Below, in pieces: positions 9,769 through 20,196 of a DNA stretch of 64,000 bases; positions within the stretch are counted from its first letter, which is position 1, and every line of letters starts with the position of its first letter. Made by a program: the position numbers and the translations under genes. The notes below the pieces were generated by a model, which saw only the letters and a list, made by a program, of their open reading frames with translations, had not been told where the DNA came from and ran no database searches. The DNA comes from Sarcomyxa edulis (lineage: Eukaryota; Basidiomycota; Agaricomycetes; Agaricales; Mycenaceae): the NCBI GenBank assembly GCA_009761415.1, contig QUOL01000028.1, positions 124,001 to 188,000 on the forward strand, in the 5' to 3' direction.

Positions 9769-12700
9769 ATACTCTGATTCTGATTTACGATCGCTCGTGT
9801 ATTTGACACTTGTATTCTATGGAGATAACATAACAAATATCACAGAATCTCGACTCTCGATGTTAGCAGTGTCCTGGATTTCCGCTTTTGGACATGTACA
9901 TGGCTTCCCATCTCGATTTGGACCGGGCCGAAGGTGACCCGAGGGCTTAGCAGGCCAGCAAGAGTTAGCATGTAGGTATTGCCGTGAGGTGAGCCTAAAA
10001 AGGGAATATTCGGAGGCCCAGTCCGGCCGTTAGGTGGCGCCAACATCTATAAACAGGCTTATTGATTTGGCCGGCACTTGCCACGGTGTGATGAGGACTG
10101 CGGAGCTAGGAGTAGATGGGCTAGACTCCTAACTGTAGTTCGCCTCTAGGGGGTACGGTGACCTTTTCTCGGAGGGGATTTTGCGTAGCGAGAAATCTTA
10201 ATGCCCAGTGACTTGTGATTGGATAATATGTGTGTAAAACGGTGGTGAGGTGGGTATGAGGTGTGGAAATGTAAAGAAAGCTTCGGACAGCTGTAAGTTC
10301 GTTCTCGGTGGGCCAATAGAGGCTTCGGACAGCTATAAGTTTGTTCTCGGAGAACCAACAAAAGCCTCGGACAGCTTTCGAAGAGCTGACGGATGCTTTG
10401 GACAGCTATAAAACGTCTTCGGAGAGCTATCAAGGGCTTCGGACAGCTCTGAACTGGTTTCGGAGAGCTTCCTTCGTCCGGGAGTGGTACTGCGGACTGA
10501 ATCGAGTCCTTTTCTCTTGTTTGGCCGACTTCTGTAATTGTTCTTTTGTCTCGGTTTCAGAAGTATGAGAAAGAGATAGAATTCCAATAGAGAGTGACTG
10601 GGTAGTTGGTCGATTTGGATGTGTTTCTACGGTTCTGGTCCACACTGGTTCTATCTACCGTTCTCCATGTCCTATCCTACTTTATATATGAATTCCTTCC
10701 CTGTCCTTGCCTAATTCTTCACCCCGAGTGCCATCCCAAGGTCCCCGAGATCTCTAATGATGAAACAGATCCGGTATTGATTTTGATGTGTCCGAACCTT
10801 GCTCAGTGTGAAAGGTTAGGGTCGGAGGTGCTTTCTGAGAGTGTTGCAAGGTGAATTGTGAAGGGATGAAACATATTCGAGTGAGTAGAATGATAGGGAG
10901 TTTCCGATAGATTTTTCCCAAGATGTGACGGCTAAAGTTATCCGGGAAGAGTAAATTTGATGTGGGTTGCTAGGTGGAGACCTGTAGTGTCTTTGTTAGC
11001 GGGCGATACCTCGCTTACGAGTGCTGTGTCATGTGATAAACACAGAAGGAAGCACATTCCGTAGCACCACTTGGTCAGGGTGAACGGAGGCCTTAACGAA
11101 GTGTCCAGATGCATGGAAAAGTGTGAATTGAGATTGCAATGTAAAGGGAATATGTCCGATTTGATAGGGGGAACAGCTCAGGGCAGCAAGCATCACGTTA
11201 GCAGTATGTCGACTGGTGGCAACGTTTTGTCGGTGAAATATCTCTCGATGAGGTCTTCTAGAGGTGAAAAGGTGCCTGCTGAAACGTTTTGGGATCTGTC
11301 CGAAGGATCTAGGGAGTCGCGGAGAGGTGATCGAGTACGTTGAGCTTTCGGTCAGGTGAAACGACGATAGGGAATTGGGTTCTGGCGGTAAATTTCCTTC
11401 GGAGAAGTTGTTCGTGTGTGATTTTAGGCATTCCGAAATGTTCTGGGACGTGACCGAAGGCGGGTTAGCGTTTCGTGAGTGGATGAAGAGGCCGCTTTCG
11501 GGGAGAAACCGTCAAGTCGCGGATACTTGGTGTCTTTCAGTGTCCGGGCATTCGAAAAGCAAGTCGTTTGTGGTAATATCACCAATATCTCTGTAGTTAG
11601 CTATGTCTAGGGAGTCGCACAAGAGTAGGTTGTTGTATAGTTGTCGATTCCTTGGCTGGGGATGCTGGCATCCTCACAGCGTAAAAAGACGATAAATGCA
11701 CCTGATATATGGCCCTATTGCGAAATTCTTGGAAAGTTTGGTATCTGGGTTGTTGTCGGGTCGATTTTGAGCTGGCGCCTCTGGGAAAGGAGAACAGATG
11801 CCACAGATATGATCTCATTGAGATGTATCTGATAGCTGAGCAAGTTGAGAGAGAGGCAAAAGCAGGAGCCCAGACGACGCCCGAGCACATGAGGGTAACA
11901 AAGTATGAAGTCATTTCAAACTCCGCTCAATCCTCGATCGCGTCTAAGTTCGAGCGACTGTGACTGGAAGCTGGAGCTTTGGGTCAACTCACGCATAGAT
12001 TTTACTGTCTACTACATCTATACAGCAATATACATCTCCGTGAGCAACTTGCCAGGATGATTCTGCCCGGCAGTCTCCCTGATACCTCCGACATCGTAGA
12101 CTAGAGCCAACAGAGATCTCTCCGAAACAGCAGACCATAATAATATGTTTCTCAAGAGTGGTAGAGCATGCAGACAGTATTGAGAGCCTTCCCGTTAAGT
12201 AATGAGATCAGTAGACGATGTACAGGCCGATCTACAGTTGGGAGAACAGCAACCGGCCAGGCCATGACATCATAATGTGGAGGGTGAAAGTTGTTGTACG
12301 GTGTCCTATGGCTGACGAAAGACCATAGGATCGAGAGACGTGGTGGATAACGACGTGGAAAGACATGATAGACAGCACTCCAACAAAGATCGGATGATAA
12401 GCGAGAGTAAATAAAGGTGAGTGGACGAATTACTTTGTATGGATAGGGTATTGACCAGAGTGGCACCTACTACTCGGGCTCCCCATCCGACATGTTATGG
12501 TGTATCTTCCGACCTTGCTAGAGTGGGACTCAGACCTCACCCCTCGTACCTGCGATCACAAGAGGTGGAGTGGTGGTGTAAATTTCGTATCCAAAGATAA
12601 CAAGGAGAACTGGAGGTGGTAAGAGCGTAGTTTTTGCGAAAGAATGCAACGGAGATGCCGGTACCAAGGTCCAGCGGCAACGGAGAGGACGACGGCTTGA

Positions 12701-13400
12701 ACGTAAAACGAGAGGGCACACGAAGATTGTCGAGATCCGACATTGAACCCGAAGGACACCAGGAGCTTCCATCGCACGGTCATTGTGTGCTGAATGCTGG
12801 CATGAAAGAAGAGAACTAACCAAATGAACGATTTGGGTAAATAGAACCTCAACAACCCCCTGCTTCGCACGGCATAAGAGTTCTTCATCAGCAAAACGGC
12901 TTATTTCTGGAGGCCTTTTCGAGCTTTTTCGAGCTTTTTGGCTGTCCACCAGGTAAAAAATTGATAAGTAGAACAAGTCCACAAGGCGAAAATCTGAATT
13001 AAATAAGATACATATATGTTATTACAAGGAAACTGTTCTAAAATCTAGTACATTACTTGGCCTCAAGAATCGGGGTCTAACTACAGATGAGAAAAGAAGA
13101 GAACGATACGCCGATGGTATCCTTGCCTCGAAGGGGAGCTTCAACTGGTCCCGGTCCCGGTCAGTACTCGACTCCTGGTGGGCTGGGGTGAAGACTGTGA
13201 AGTGTCCTTCCTGGCAAAACTGAACCTCTTAAGTATCCGGAGGCTGTCAGGCTATGTGAGTAAGTGAAAGCTGCATACCTTTAGGAAACCAGTGCTCCTC
13301 CGCCTCTGTTCCCGTCCTTCGTTGCCAACTCACCGACATCGGACATCATGACCGTGACCTCCGAATCCGCCGTAATTTCGAGTCGAGGCTGTTGGCGTAC
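9769..13400. other. Long stretch without a recognisable gene
   Basis: Open frames here are short, overlap on both strands and translate to low-information sequence. The only clear structure is the minisatellite at 10280-10475. TTCGGA/TCCGAA hexamers recur from 10.3 to 11.6 kb. It may be the remains of several elements. Confidence 0.5.
10280..10475. repeat. Degenerate 30-42 bp minisatellite, five units
   Basis: Units begin with GCTTCGGACAGCT or close variants at about 10280, 10322, 10364, 10394 and 10435. They often contain a second half-unit of the form TTCTCGGAGA or CTTCGGAGAGCT. Unit length varies and copies differ by several bases, so the array is old. The sequence CGGACAGCT/CGGAGAGCT is the conserved part. 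Confidence 0.75.
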
Positions 13401-14500
13401 GAGTTGGCTTCAACGCGTCCGAGTCTGTGAGTGGGGCATAGCTGTGGAGAGCATGGCTTGGTGGTAGTTGGAAGAAAGAGAAGGACTTCGAGTCTGACGT
13501 GGAAACGAACTGTGGCCAAACAAACGGTAAACTCAAACTCTAATTTATTCGCACAACACAAACCATCTCCTCTTCCACGTTCGTCGTCGTACTTACTTAC
13601 ATATCTTTACAGCTACTCAGCGCCCCGTCTCGCCATCGACGCTCACTTTCTTTATGCAACCGGCATTATTGGCCGTCACCAACACTTTCGCGAATCCGCA
13701 CTCACCGCTCAGGGCATCTGTGCTTGCCCCAGCACCTCACCTTCGCATCACGGCCTCGGACTCAATCTTTCTCAAAGTATGTTGTTCATATTGCGGTGGA
13801 TCTGCTCTCCTGCTAACCATGCATATCCAGGCTGATCAGATGGTCTACAAGTCAAGTGAGTCCCCACCAATTCTCAACCCGAAACTCCGTAAAATCCATG
13901 TATCTTCCCATTCCTGTCTTATTGTGTACGCGTTCACTGCGGGCATGTGCACCTATTTTATTTGTGATCCCCGCCTATCCCAGATATTTCTACAGAATGT
14001 GTTTTTGTATAATAAAATATAAAATATAAAATTCTTCGCCCGCTTGTCCAACTTGTCACCTTGCAGACCTTTTCAGGCAAAAAGTGGCCAGTCTCTGGTG
14101 AGACTTGTTGGTGATTTTCGACATAGCTTGTTGCCTTGCAACTTCGCGCCTTTTTGAGACTTGCCCAGCCTTGCCACGACTTGACAAGGCCGGGCAAGGA
14201 AATTGCCGGTTTACTGATGTTGGCGTTCAGATACACAGGATGAGAGGGTCCTTGCAAAATTAGAAGTGTTAAGATGTCCAAAAGTCTGAGAAGTGAGCTG
14301 CAGGAGATGATATTGACACACCATTGAAGCTGGAGGCCGGGTCACCGTTAGCACTGCAGTGAGAAGATCGAGCATCGCTTGGATAGAGGAACGAGTCGAA
14401 CGCGTCGAAGACGCGACTTGATGTGTGCGATAGAATGATAGCGGCTAGGTAAGCCGGAATTGTTGAGAGGTATCGATATATAGTCTAATTATGCCAGGTC
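13401..14500. other. No supported gene
   Basis: A few open frames of 60-135 codons occur on the plus strand at 13.43-14.02 kb with possible splice sites, but their translations show no domain and no consistent exon chain. The rest is AT-rich sequence with nothing identifiable. Confidence 0.4.
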
Positions 14501-14504
14501 CTAC

Positions 14505-15440
14505 CAGGTAGCACTTATACGAAGTGCATTATCAGGGAGTGTGTAAAAAAACACTCGATCCAAGTGCACGGCGGCTGAGTGCGAAAAATGCACTGCATCC
14601 AAATGCGTCAAATTTCGGACCAAAAACACTTTCGAGAATGACACTTCATTTACAGCGCTTTCAGAAAACCTTGTCATAAGCACTTTTTTTTATTTTTCTG
14701 TGCTTCGGTCATCAACCGGGTAACAAGTGACTCGGCTTTGCCCGAGACCAGTCTCACGATCCCCCATTGGCTGCAATTGGGCTGCAATGGCCGCATGCTG
14801 CCCGATCGCGACGACTGAGGTATACCTTTGCTCGGAGGAACGTCGTGTTATGATCAGCAAGGACCTCCAGTCAAAAGCAATGAGATTCTTGGCTTGAGGA
14901 GCAATGCACCTCGAGTCTATGTATTATGTCGTGAGAACTCAACGAATCCCGAGTACGGCTACGTACCGTGACGGCGGGTGCCGATATACCAAAACCTGAG
15001 CACTTGGACAATGAACGGGAGGGAGGATCGATGATCTTAGAGACGGATTTGACGCGTCTAAAGCGTTCTGGCGTAGTTCTACTTCAGACTTCCAGAGCTG
15101 GACGCGACTAAGACCTGCGGGGAGCTGTAGTGGTCATCTCACATGGCCTAGCACTCTATACATGTTTGGGTTGGCTTGGGTAGGGATGCTATGGCTCCCT
15201 GAATGAATTGCGAAGAAATGCCGTACGATGGGCGAGCTCGAATGCACGCGGAAGACCGTATCTTCCCTCGAATGTGCGGGCCAGACGTGTCGGACCTTGG
15301 CTTCCGGGCATAGCCACTTATTCACCGGTTGGTTACCGCCAAAAATAAAAAAAAGTCCAAAGCGCTGTAAGTGTCAAGATTGCCCGATAAGTGCATTTGC
15401 ACTCATATTAAGTGCAAATCGTTCCCACAGTGAAGGTAAC
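14505..15440. mobile_element. Non-autonomous inverted-repeat element with AAGTGC arrays
   Basis: The two ends are imperfect inverted copies. Left-arm ACAGCGCTTT (14652-14661) and a following CTTTTTTTTATTTTT tract are matched in reverse complement at 15359-15368 and 15342-15356. Inside these, ATCAACCGGGTAACAAGTGACT on the left pairs roughly with the complement of 15305-15345. Both arms carry repeated AAGTGC/GCACTT hexamers (at least six on the left, four on the right). The interior has no credible protein. Arms are about 245 bp and 135 bp, so the left one has extra sequence. This fits a decayed DNA-transposon derivative; the superfamily is not identifiable. It ends about 100 bp before the ATG of the next gene. 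Confidence 0.6.
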
Positions 15441-15544
15441 TACTCTGGTACGTACTCGCCCTAAACCCACAACCCAACCATTACCACTAGATCGACAACC
15501 TCTATCGCGATTCCCTACCCATTGGTCTTTCAAGTTCGTCCGCG

Positions 15545-17738
15545 ATGAATCCTAGTGAGTACAGAGCCCAACTTCTTATTTACCAGTCGTCGATGCTGAC
15601 GCGGGCTATCTCCCTTTTAGCTAGTCAACAACCAGTTGCTCCAGGATCGTCCATCGCGGCGTCACGGCCGTTCCCCATCGTCTCCGGTAAACACTTCGCA
15701 CTCGACATGCCCCCTCCCACAGGCGTTCTATCGATTCCCGAAATAAAGAAGGAGAGCATCTTCTGGGCGATTGTGTATTATGGCGACATTAGTGAAGTTC
15801 CGATGTGGGTGTACAGCCTTCCCACCATCGACGCAGATGGCCTCGAGGCCTTGAAGGCTTTACCAGCCGTCCCTCGATGGGCACTCGCGTCCCTTCACTA
15901 CCCGCAGTCAGTCCCACAAATCTTCGTTCCGCCTACTCCTGTTATACGAACTCCTGTTCCCACCGTCAATCCTTTCACCTCCATCCGTCCTCCTCGTATT
16001 AGCACCCCTCGCAGCCGGCTTCTACCAGCGTCGTTCCTTCCGCCCGCACCGTTACACGGCATTCGCCCAGAATTAGTCGAAAACATCACCATCGGATCGT
16101 CGTCACCGCAGATCGATAACAGCGGGTACGGAATGGACATGGACGAAAGCCACGGTCCAACCGAAGAGGAGATGGAGAAGGAGAAGGAGAAGGAGAAGGA
16201 GAAGGAGAAGGAGAAGGAGAAGGAGAAGGAGAAGGAGAAGGAGAAGGAGAAGGAGAAGGAGAGGTTTGCAGCAGAGGCGTCGCCACCTACTACAGGTGGA
16301 GAACTGGTTCCTTGGGTTCCAGCCCCGTTACAAGAGACTGGATATGAAGGACTTTCTAGCGCTGAACTCGAATTGTTCCTCGACGCTCCCGACGACGGTA
16401 AGTCGTCATTTTTCGTCTCGTCGTCTTCCCTTCCTTTCGAACCTGACCTTTCCGAACCAGACGAATATGCACTGCCCCCCCCGACTCAAGTCGCAACCCC
16501 AGTAAAGGTGAACCCGTTCCAACTATCATACCCTGACATCGCCGTTCTCATCCTCTCTCAGCCATCGTCGTCTCCCGTCCTCCCCCCATCTCCTTCTAAA
16601 CGCGTCAAAGGTCACGACGTCATTGAAATCGTCGATCAAACTTCTCAGCCGCCGCCTCCGTCTATAAAGAAAGCTAGACGCGCTCCTTCTCCGACACCCT
16701 CTGCCAGAAAGAAAGGAAAGGGAAAGCGCCCTGCAAGTCGCTCGCCGTCTATCGATCCCGAAGTCGAGCTCGTCGTCGACGACGACGACGACGACGAACC
16801 AATACTCATCGACGGTCCCAAATCCGCATCTAACAAGGGTGTCGTTTCCACGATTTCAAAGGGCCAAGAGAACGCTAAGGAATGGACTCGAATTGGGGTA
16901 CGTGTGTTCCCCATCTGTCCTCACCCTCGTCTCCTGCATACTAACCATTTCTTCAACCATTCCATAGATCATGCGGTGCATCGTCTGCAAGAGCGCGAAA
17001 TATAATTGCAAGGAATGCATCGGTATCAAGAACCAGTACTGCAATTTCTGTCGCTCGAATGGGCACCACAAGTGTTCCCTCTCCAGGTTGGAACGGAAAC
17101 TTGATGAAGAAAAACTCATAGCGGAAGGTCTCATCACCGTTCGCGTGATTCCTGCCAACCAAGTCCGGAAGTACATAACGATGGCAGCCAAGAACAAGAA
17201 GCCGAGGATCGAGGCCGAGGAGGAAAAGGTTAGCAGTGAGGTGATTGTCGTACAGACTCGGCGTAAGCCCCCTTCTCGAAAACTTGTGCCATCGCCGCCC
17301 ATTGTTGCTGATCTTCCAGTTTGTCGCCATCCAGGTAAAACCGGGGATTTCGCGAAACCCGTCCCGTCTGAAGCCAGGTCTTTCGTCGCAGCCTCCTCAT
17401 CAGTCTCCACACACCGCGCACTTACCCTCAAGCAACGTCGCTTACGCTGGAATCAGGCCGAGAACGAATTTTCCGACAAGGTTGCTTCTTCCATCGCCGC
17501 CTCTGCCAAAGAACAGATTGCGGACATCGTCGACAAGCTCGTCAAGGAAGGCATCGACGAACACCTCGGGATCTTTCAACGCGTCCTTCACTCCGAGTTC
17601 GGGGACGGCGACGACGAAGACGACGAAAAAAACAGCGCCTCGAAGGTATACGAGGGAACTTCCGAGGGTGATACCAAGCCTGGTTCGAACTCGTCGAGCG
17701 AAGAAGGAGACGACGATGAGCAGGACCAAGAGGTATAA
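15545..17738 (+). CDS. Hypothetical protein with Glu-Lys repeat and a Cys/His cluster
   Basis: Two exons, 15545-16897 and 16968-17738, are joined by a 70-nt intron (GTACGT, branch-like ACTAAC, TCCATAG), giving about 707 residues. The protein is rich in Pro and Ser. It holds a perfect (Glu-Lys)n run encoded by a GGAGAA hexamer array near residues 210-240 and an acidic Asp run. Right after the intron comes a cluster CIVCKSAKYNCKEC followed by CNFC and HHKC, spaced like a small zinc-binding knuckle (about residues 455-490). A basic segment follows, and the C-terminus is acidic. The function is unknown; a nuclear, nucleic-acid-binding role is only a guess. An alternative N-terminus would use an in-frame 66-nt intron at 15555-15620 (GTGAGT to TTTTAG). 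There is no frame break. The inverted-repeat element upstream may overlap its promoter. Confidence 0.65.
16171..16262 (+). repeat. (GGAGAA)n hexanucleotide array inside a coding exon
   Basis: About fifteen perfect copies of a six-base unit encode alternating Glu and Lys. The unit length keeps the frame open whatever the copy number. Perfect copies suggest the length is unstable between strains. Confidence 0.9.
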
Positions 17739-18391
17739 GAGATTTCAATGCAAGTAAGTCATACTTGTAAAAATTCCTCGGACATCCTCTCCAGTTCCTG
17801 TCGTGCATTGTTGCCCGTTGTCTAGTTGTAGGTCGCGTTTTCCGATGTCCCCAGTGCGCGCGAGTCTCCCCTTTTTACCCACCTATTGCATCCCTAGTAC
17901 CACTCCTTCCACCCCTCTTGACACCACCTACGTGGTGTCCTTGTATCATGTGTACGGTTGTTTGTATATAAACGATAAAATTTTTGTCGCTTCTTGTTAG
18001 GTTTTTGTTACGTTCAAAATAAAAAAAGAAAGGATAGCGCATTCGCGCTTCATAAGTCCGTATTCGAAATTGCGCATAGGTTTCCTCCCTGTAGTACAAT
18101 CTTCACCGAGAGGATGCGCATCATAAGGCTAGTGATGTGCTGGCCCGGCCAAACGTCTTCAACCCTCAAAACGCATAACGAAATCCTACCAAGTCATTCG
18201 AACTCAGGAATAGCCTCAAGCTTGCTTGCCAGGTAATTGCACCCCCACAATGGCATTGAACCCAAATTCCGATCTGATAAATGCCTTTTTGGGATATCGA
18301 GCAAATTCTGCCGTTTTCCAGAAACGTTGATTGCTTTTATAGGATAGAACTGCATACAAACAAGTGCTAGGCTGATACAATCACTGCCCTG
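17739..18391. other. Intergenic region between convergent genes
   Basis: This is the 3' side of both flanking genes. It has T-rich plus-strand sequence after 17.74 kb and an AT-rich part near 17.95-18.02 kb that could hold 3' ends. No gene is supported. Confidence 0.4.
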
Positions 18392-19952
18392 TTACAATTG
18401 TCTGAGTATCTCCGATATCTCCACAGGAGTCTTTTGAATGAGCATCTTGCAGAAGAGGGAATGCTCCATTATGGAATGGTTGTAAAGATGTTCATGAGGT
18501 GTCGTGGTAGAAAACTTGGTGATCTGATTTGGTTTCCTTTGCCTTTCCGGGGAGAACTGCAATGAGATAGAATGCGAGACAGACAGGAAGAGAATAAAGG
18601 AAACTCACAGACATGGTCGACAGAACATATCTCCGGACTTCGCAGTATAATAGATGACATCAAGATGCGAGTGGTTCAATTTGTCTGGCAATGGTGTATG
18701 GGCATCAGGGATGGCTAACAATCAAAGAACATTAATTCCTAAGGTTCAGGTGCGTTTCAATATTTTGATTGAATATCCTACCGTTCGATTTTTCAGGTTC
18801 TTCCGTGACCTGAATAGCTACAGAACTGGTAGACGTGACCGCGTCTGGTTCAGGCTTGATCAAAGACTCGACCGGTACGGGCATATCAGACCCTATAATG
18901 ATATCCTCAGGTATTGAAGCCACGGGTACTATGATCTTCAGATCGACGAGGGCTTGGTCGTCCTCGGAGCAAAGTTTGATGTGTTCACTGCTCTGTGCGT
19001 TTGAGGAGGGGGATGTTTCCGAGTTTTTGGTATGGAGCATATATGATTTAAAGAGAGGGGACGAATTCGTTTCGATAGATCCAACAGTCTTTGGAATGGA
19101 CTTTTGTTCCTTTGGACGAGGCAAGGATGTCTCAACGCTGTCCTCAAGATGTATCTCCTGGTCTGCAGCAATCTGATTGGATGCTCCGCTATTAGACGAT
19201 GCCACATCTAGTGCAGCAGATTGAAGGTTTAGTTGCACAATGAGACTTTTCGATAAGTCATGATTCAAAATAAATGGCGTACCCTTCGAGAGAATTGGCG
19301 TATCAACAGGAATAAGAGCAAGCTCCACACTTTCCGCCCCTCCCGACGATAGAGACCGTACTTTTGGGGTGGCCCGAATCGCGTCATCGTCAACCAACAT
19401 CAATGTAGGCCCCGCAGAGGCTTCCAAAGCATGCGCAGGTTCTCCGCATATATCTTTGAGTGATTTTATCTGATGCTGGACCAAGTCGTGATCCTCAGCT
19501 ATAAATTCAGGAGGCTCGTCCACTGCTATGCCATGAGCAAGGGCAGGGTCATCAACGATGCCCAGATCTTCATCAGATTTCTCGTCAGATGGCACTGGTC
19601 GAGTTTCGAGGGGAATCAAGCCCGTGCTCTGGTCCTCCTCATCATCATGTGTCGGCTCGAAAAGTTTAGCAATCGATGGAGTCGATGAACGGGAGAAAGA
19701 AATATCGAATTCTTCAAGTTGAGCGGACTCGTGATCAATTGACGATGTGTTATCAGCGGTAGTCTCTAAGTTGACGGAGAGACTAGGAACAAGCGTAACA
19801 TCGCTAGTATCAGATGTGTCAGCAGGACATGACACGTCAACGTCGCAGACATCAGACTCTGCAAGTGGTCGGGCAGGAGTGGCAGCGGGAGATCCTTGCA
19901 TAATGATACCATCGTCTTGGCGCATAGAGATAGCTGGAGACCTCGTGTTCAT
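18392..19952 (-). CDS. Hypothetical acidic protein with possible C-terminal C2H2-type finger
   Basis: The main exon starts at ATG 19952 and runs about 390 codons of Ser/Asp/Glu/Pro-rich, probably disordered protein. It then seems to splice from AAC-G/GTAGGA (near 18800) to GTTAG/CC at about 18717, opening an exon that encodes IPDAHTPLPDKLNHSHLDV and then YYTAKSGDMFCRPC. A further intron (GTGAGT at about 18610) leads to a last exon. Read in one phase this gives EHLYNHSIMEHSLFCKM and ends at a TAA at 18392-18394. FCRPC plus HSIMEH would form a C-x2-C...H-x4-H finger. That phase needs an acceptor at GGAAAG rather than the better TTGCAG, which would instead end the protein earlier at 18469. A GTAAGC...CCTTAG pair just upstream of the ATG suggests a 5'UTR intron. 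The function is unknown; a DNA-binding regulator is possible. Confidence 0.5.
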
Positions 19953-20196
19953 TCCTAAGGGTAACTAAACGACATTTAACATCAACTGACTAGCAAAACA
20001 AGTGCACTGTGCTTACCAGAGTCGTATGATCGGTGATTACTGCACTGCTGACTATGTATGGACAAAGGTGGATCCAAGATGAATGGCAAGGGTCTTGTTC
20101 GAATTCTTCGTCGTTATTCCTTACAGTAGGATTGCGGTCGGATCTTTTCCCGTGTCAGAAAAAAGCTGAGAAAAGAGAAAAGTCGCTGTGAATTGA
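19953..20196. promoter_or_regulatory. Shared divergent promoter region
   Basis: About 245 bp separate the start codons of the minus-strand acidic protein gene and the plus-strand NTF2-like gene. Both promoters must lie here or in the 5'UTRs. No TATA box or known operator stands out. The arrangement suggests the pair could be co-expressed. Confidence 0.4.

Noticed and set aside
10018..10045. TTGGCGCCACCTAACGG on the minus strand as a retrotransposon primer-binding site
   Set aside because: Only about eight bases match the tRNA-Asp pattern, and no LTR, gag or pol sequence lies beside it.
13431..14022. Possible small spliced gene on the plus strand
   Set aside because: Two overlapping frames compete, no domain is visible and the splice sites do not give a consistent phase.
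16086..16286. Minus-strand (Ser-Pro)n protein
   Set aside because: It is the complement of the (GGAGAA)n array in the plus-strand gene.
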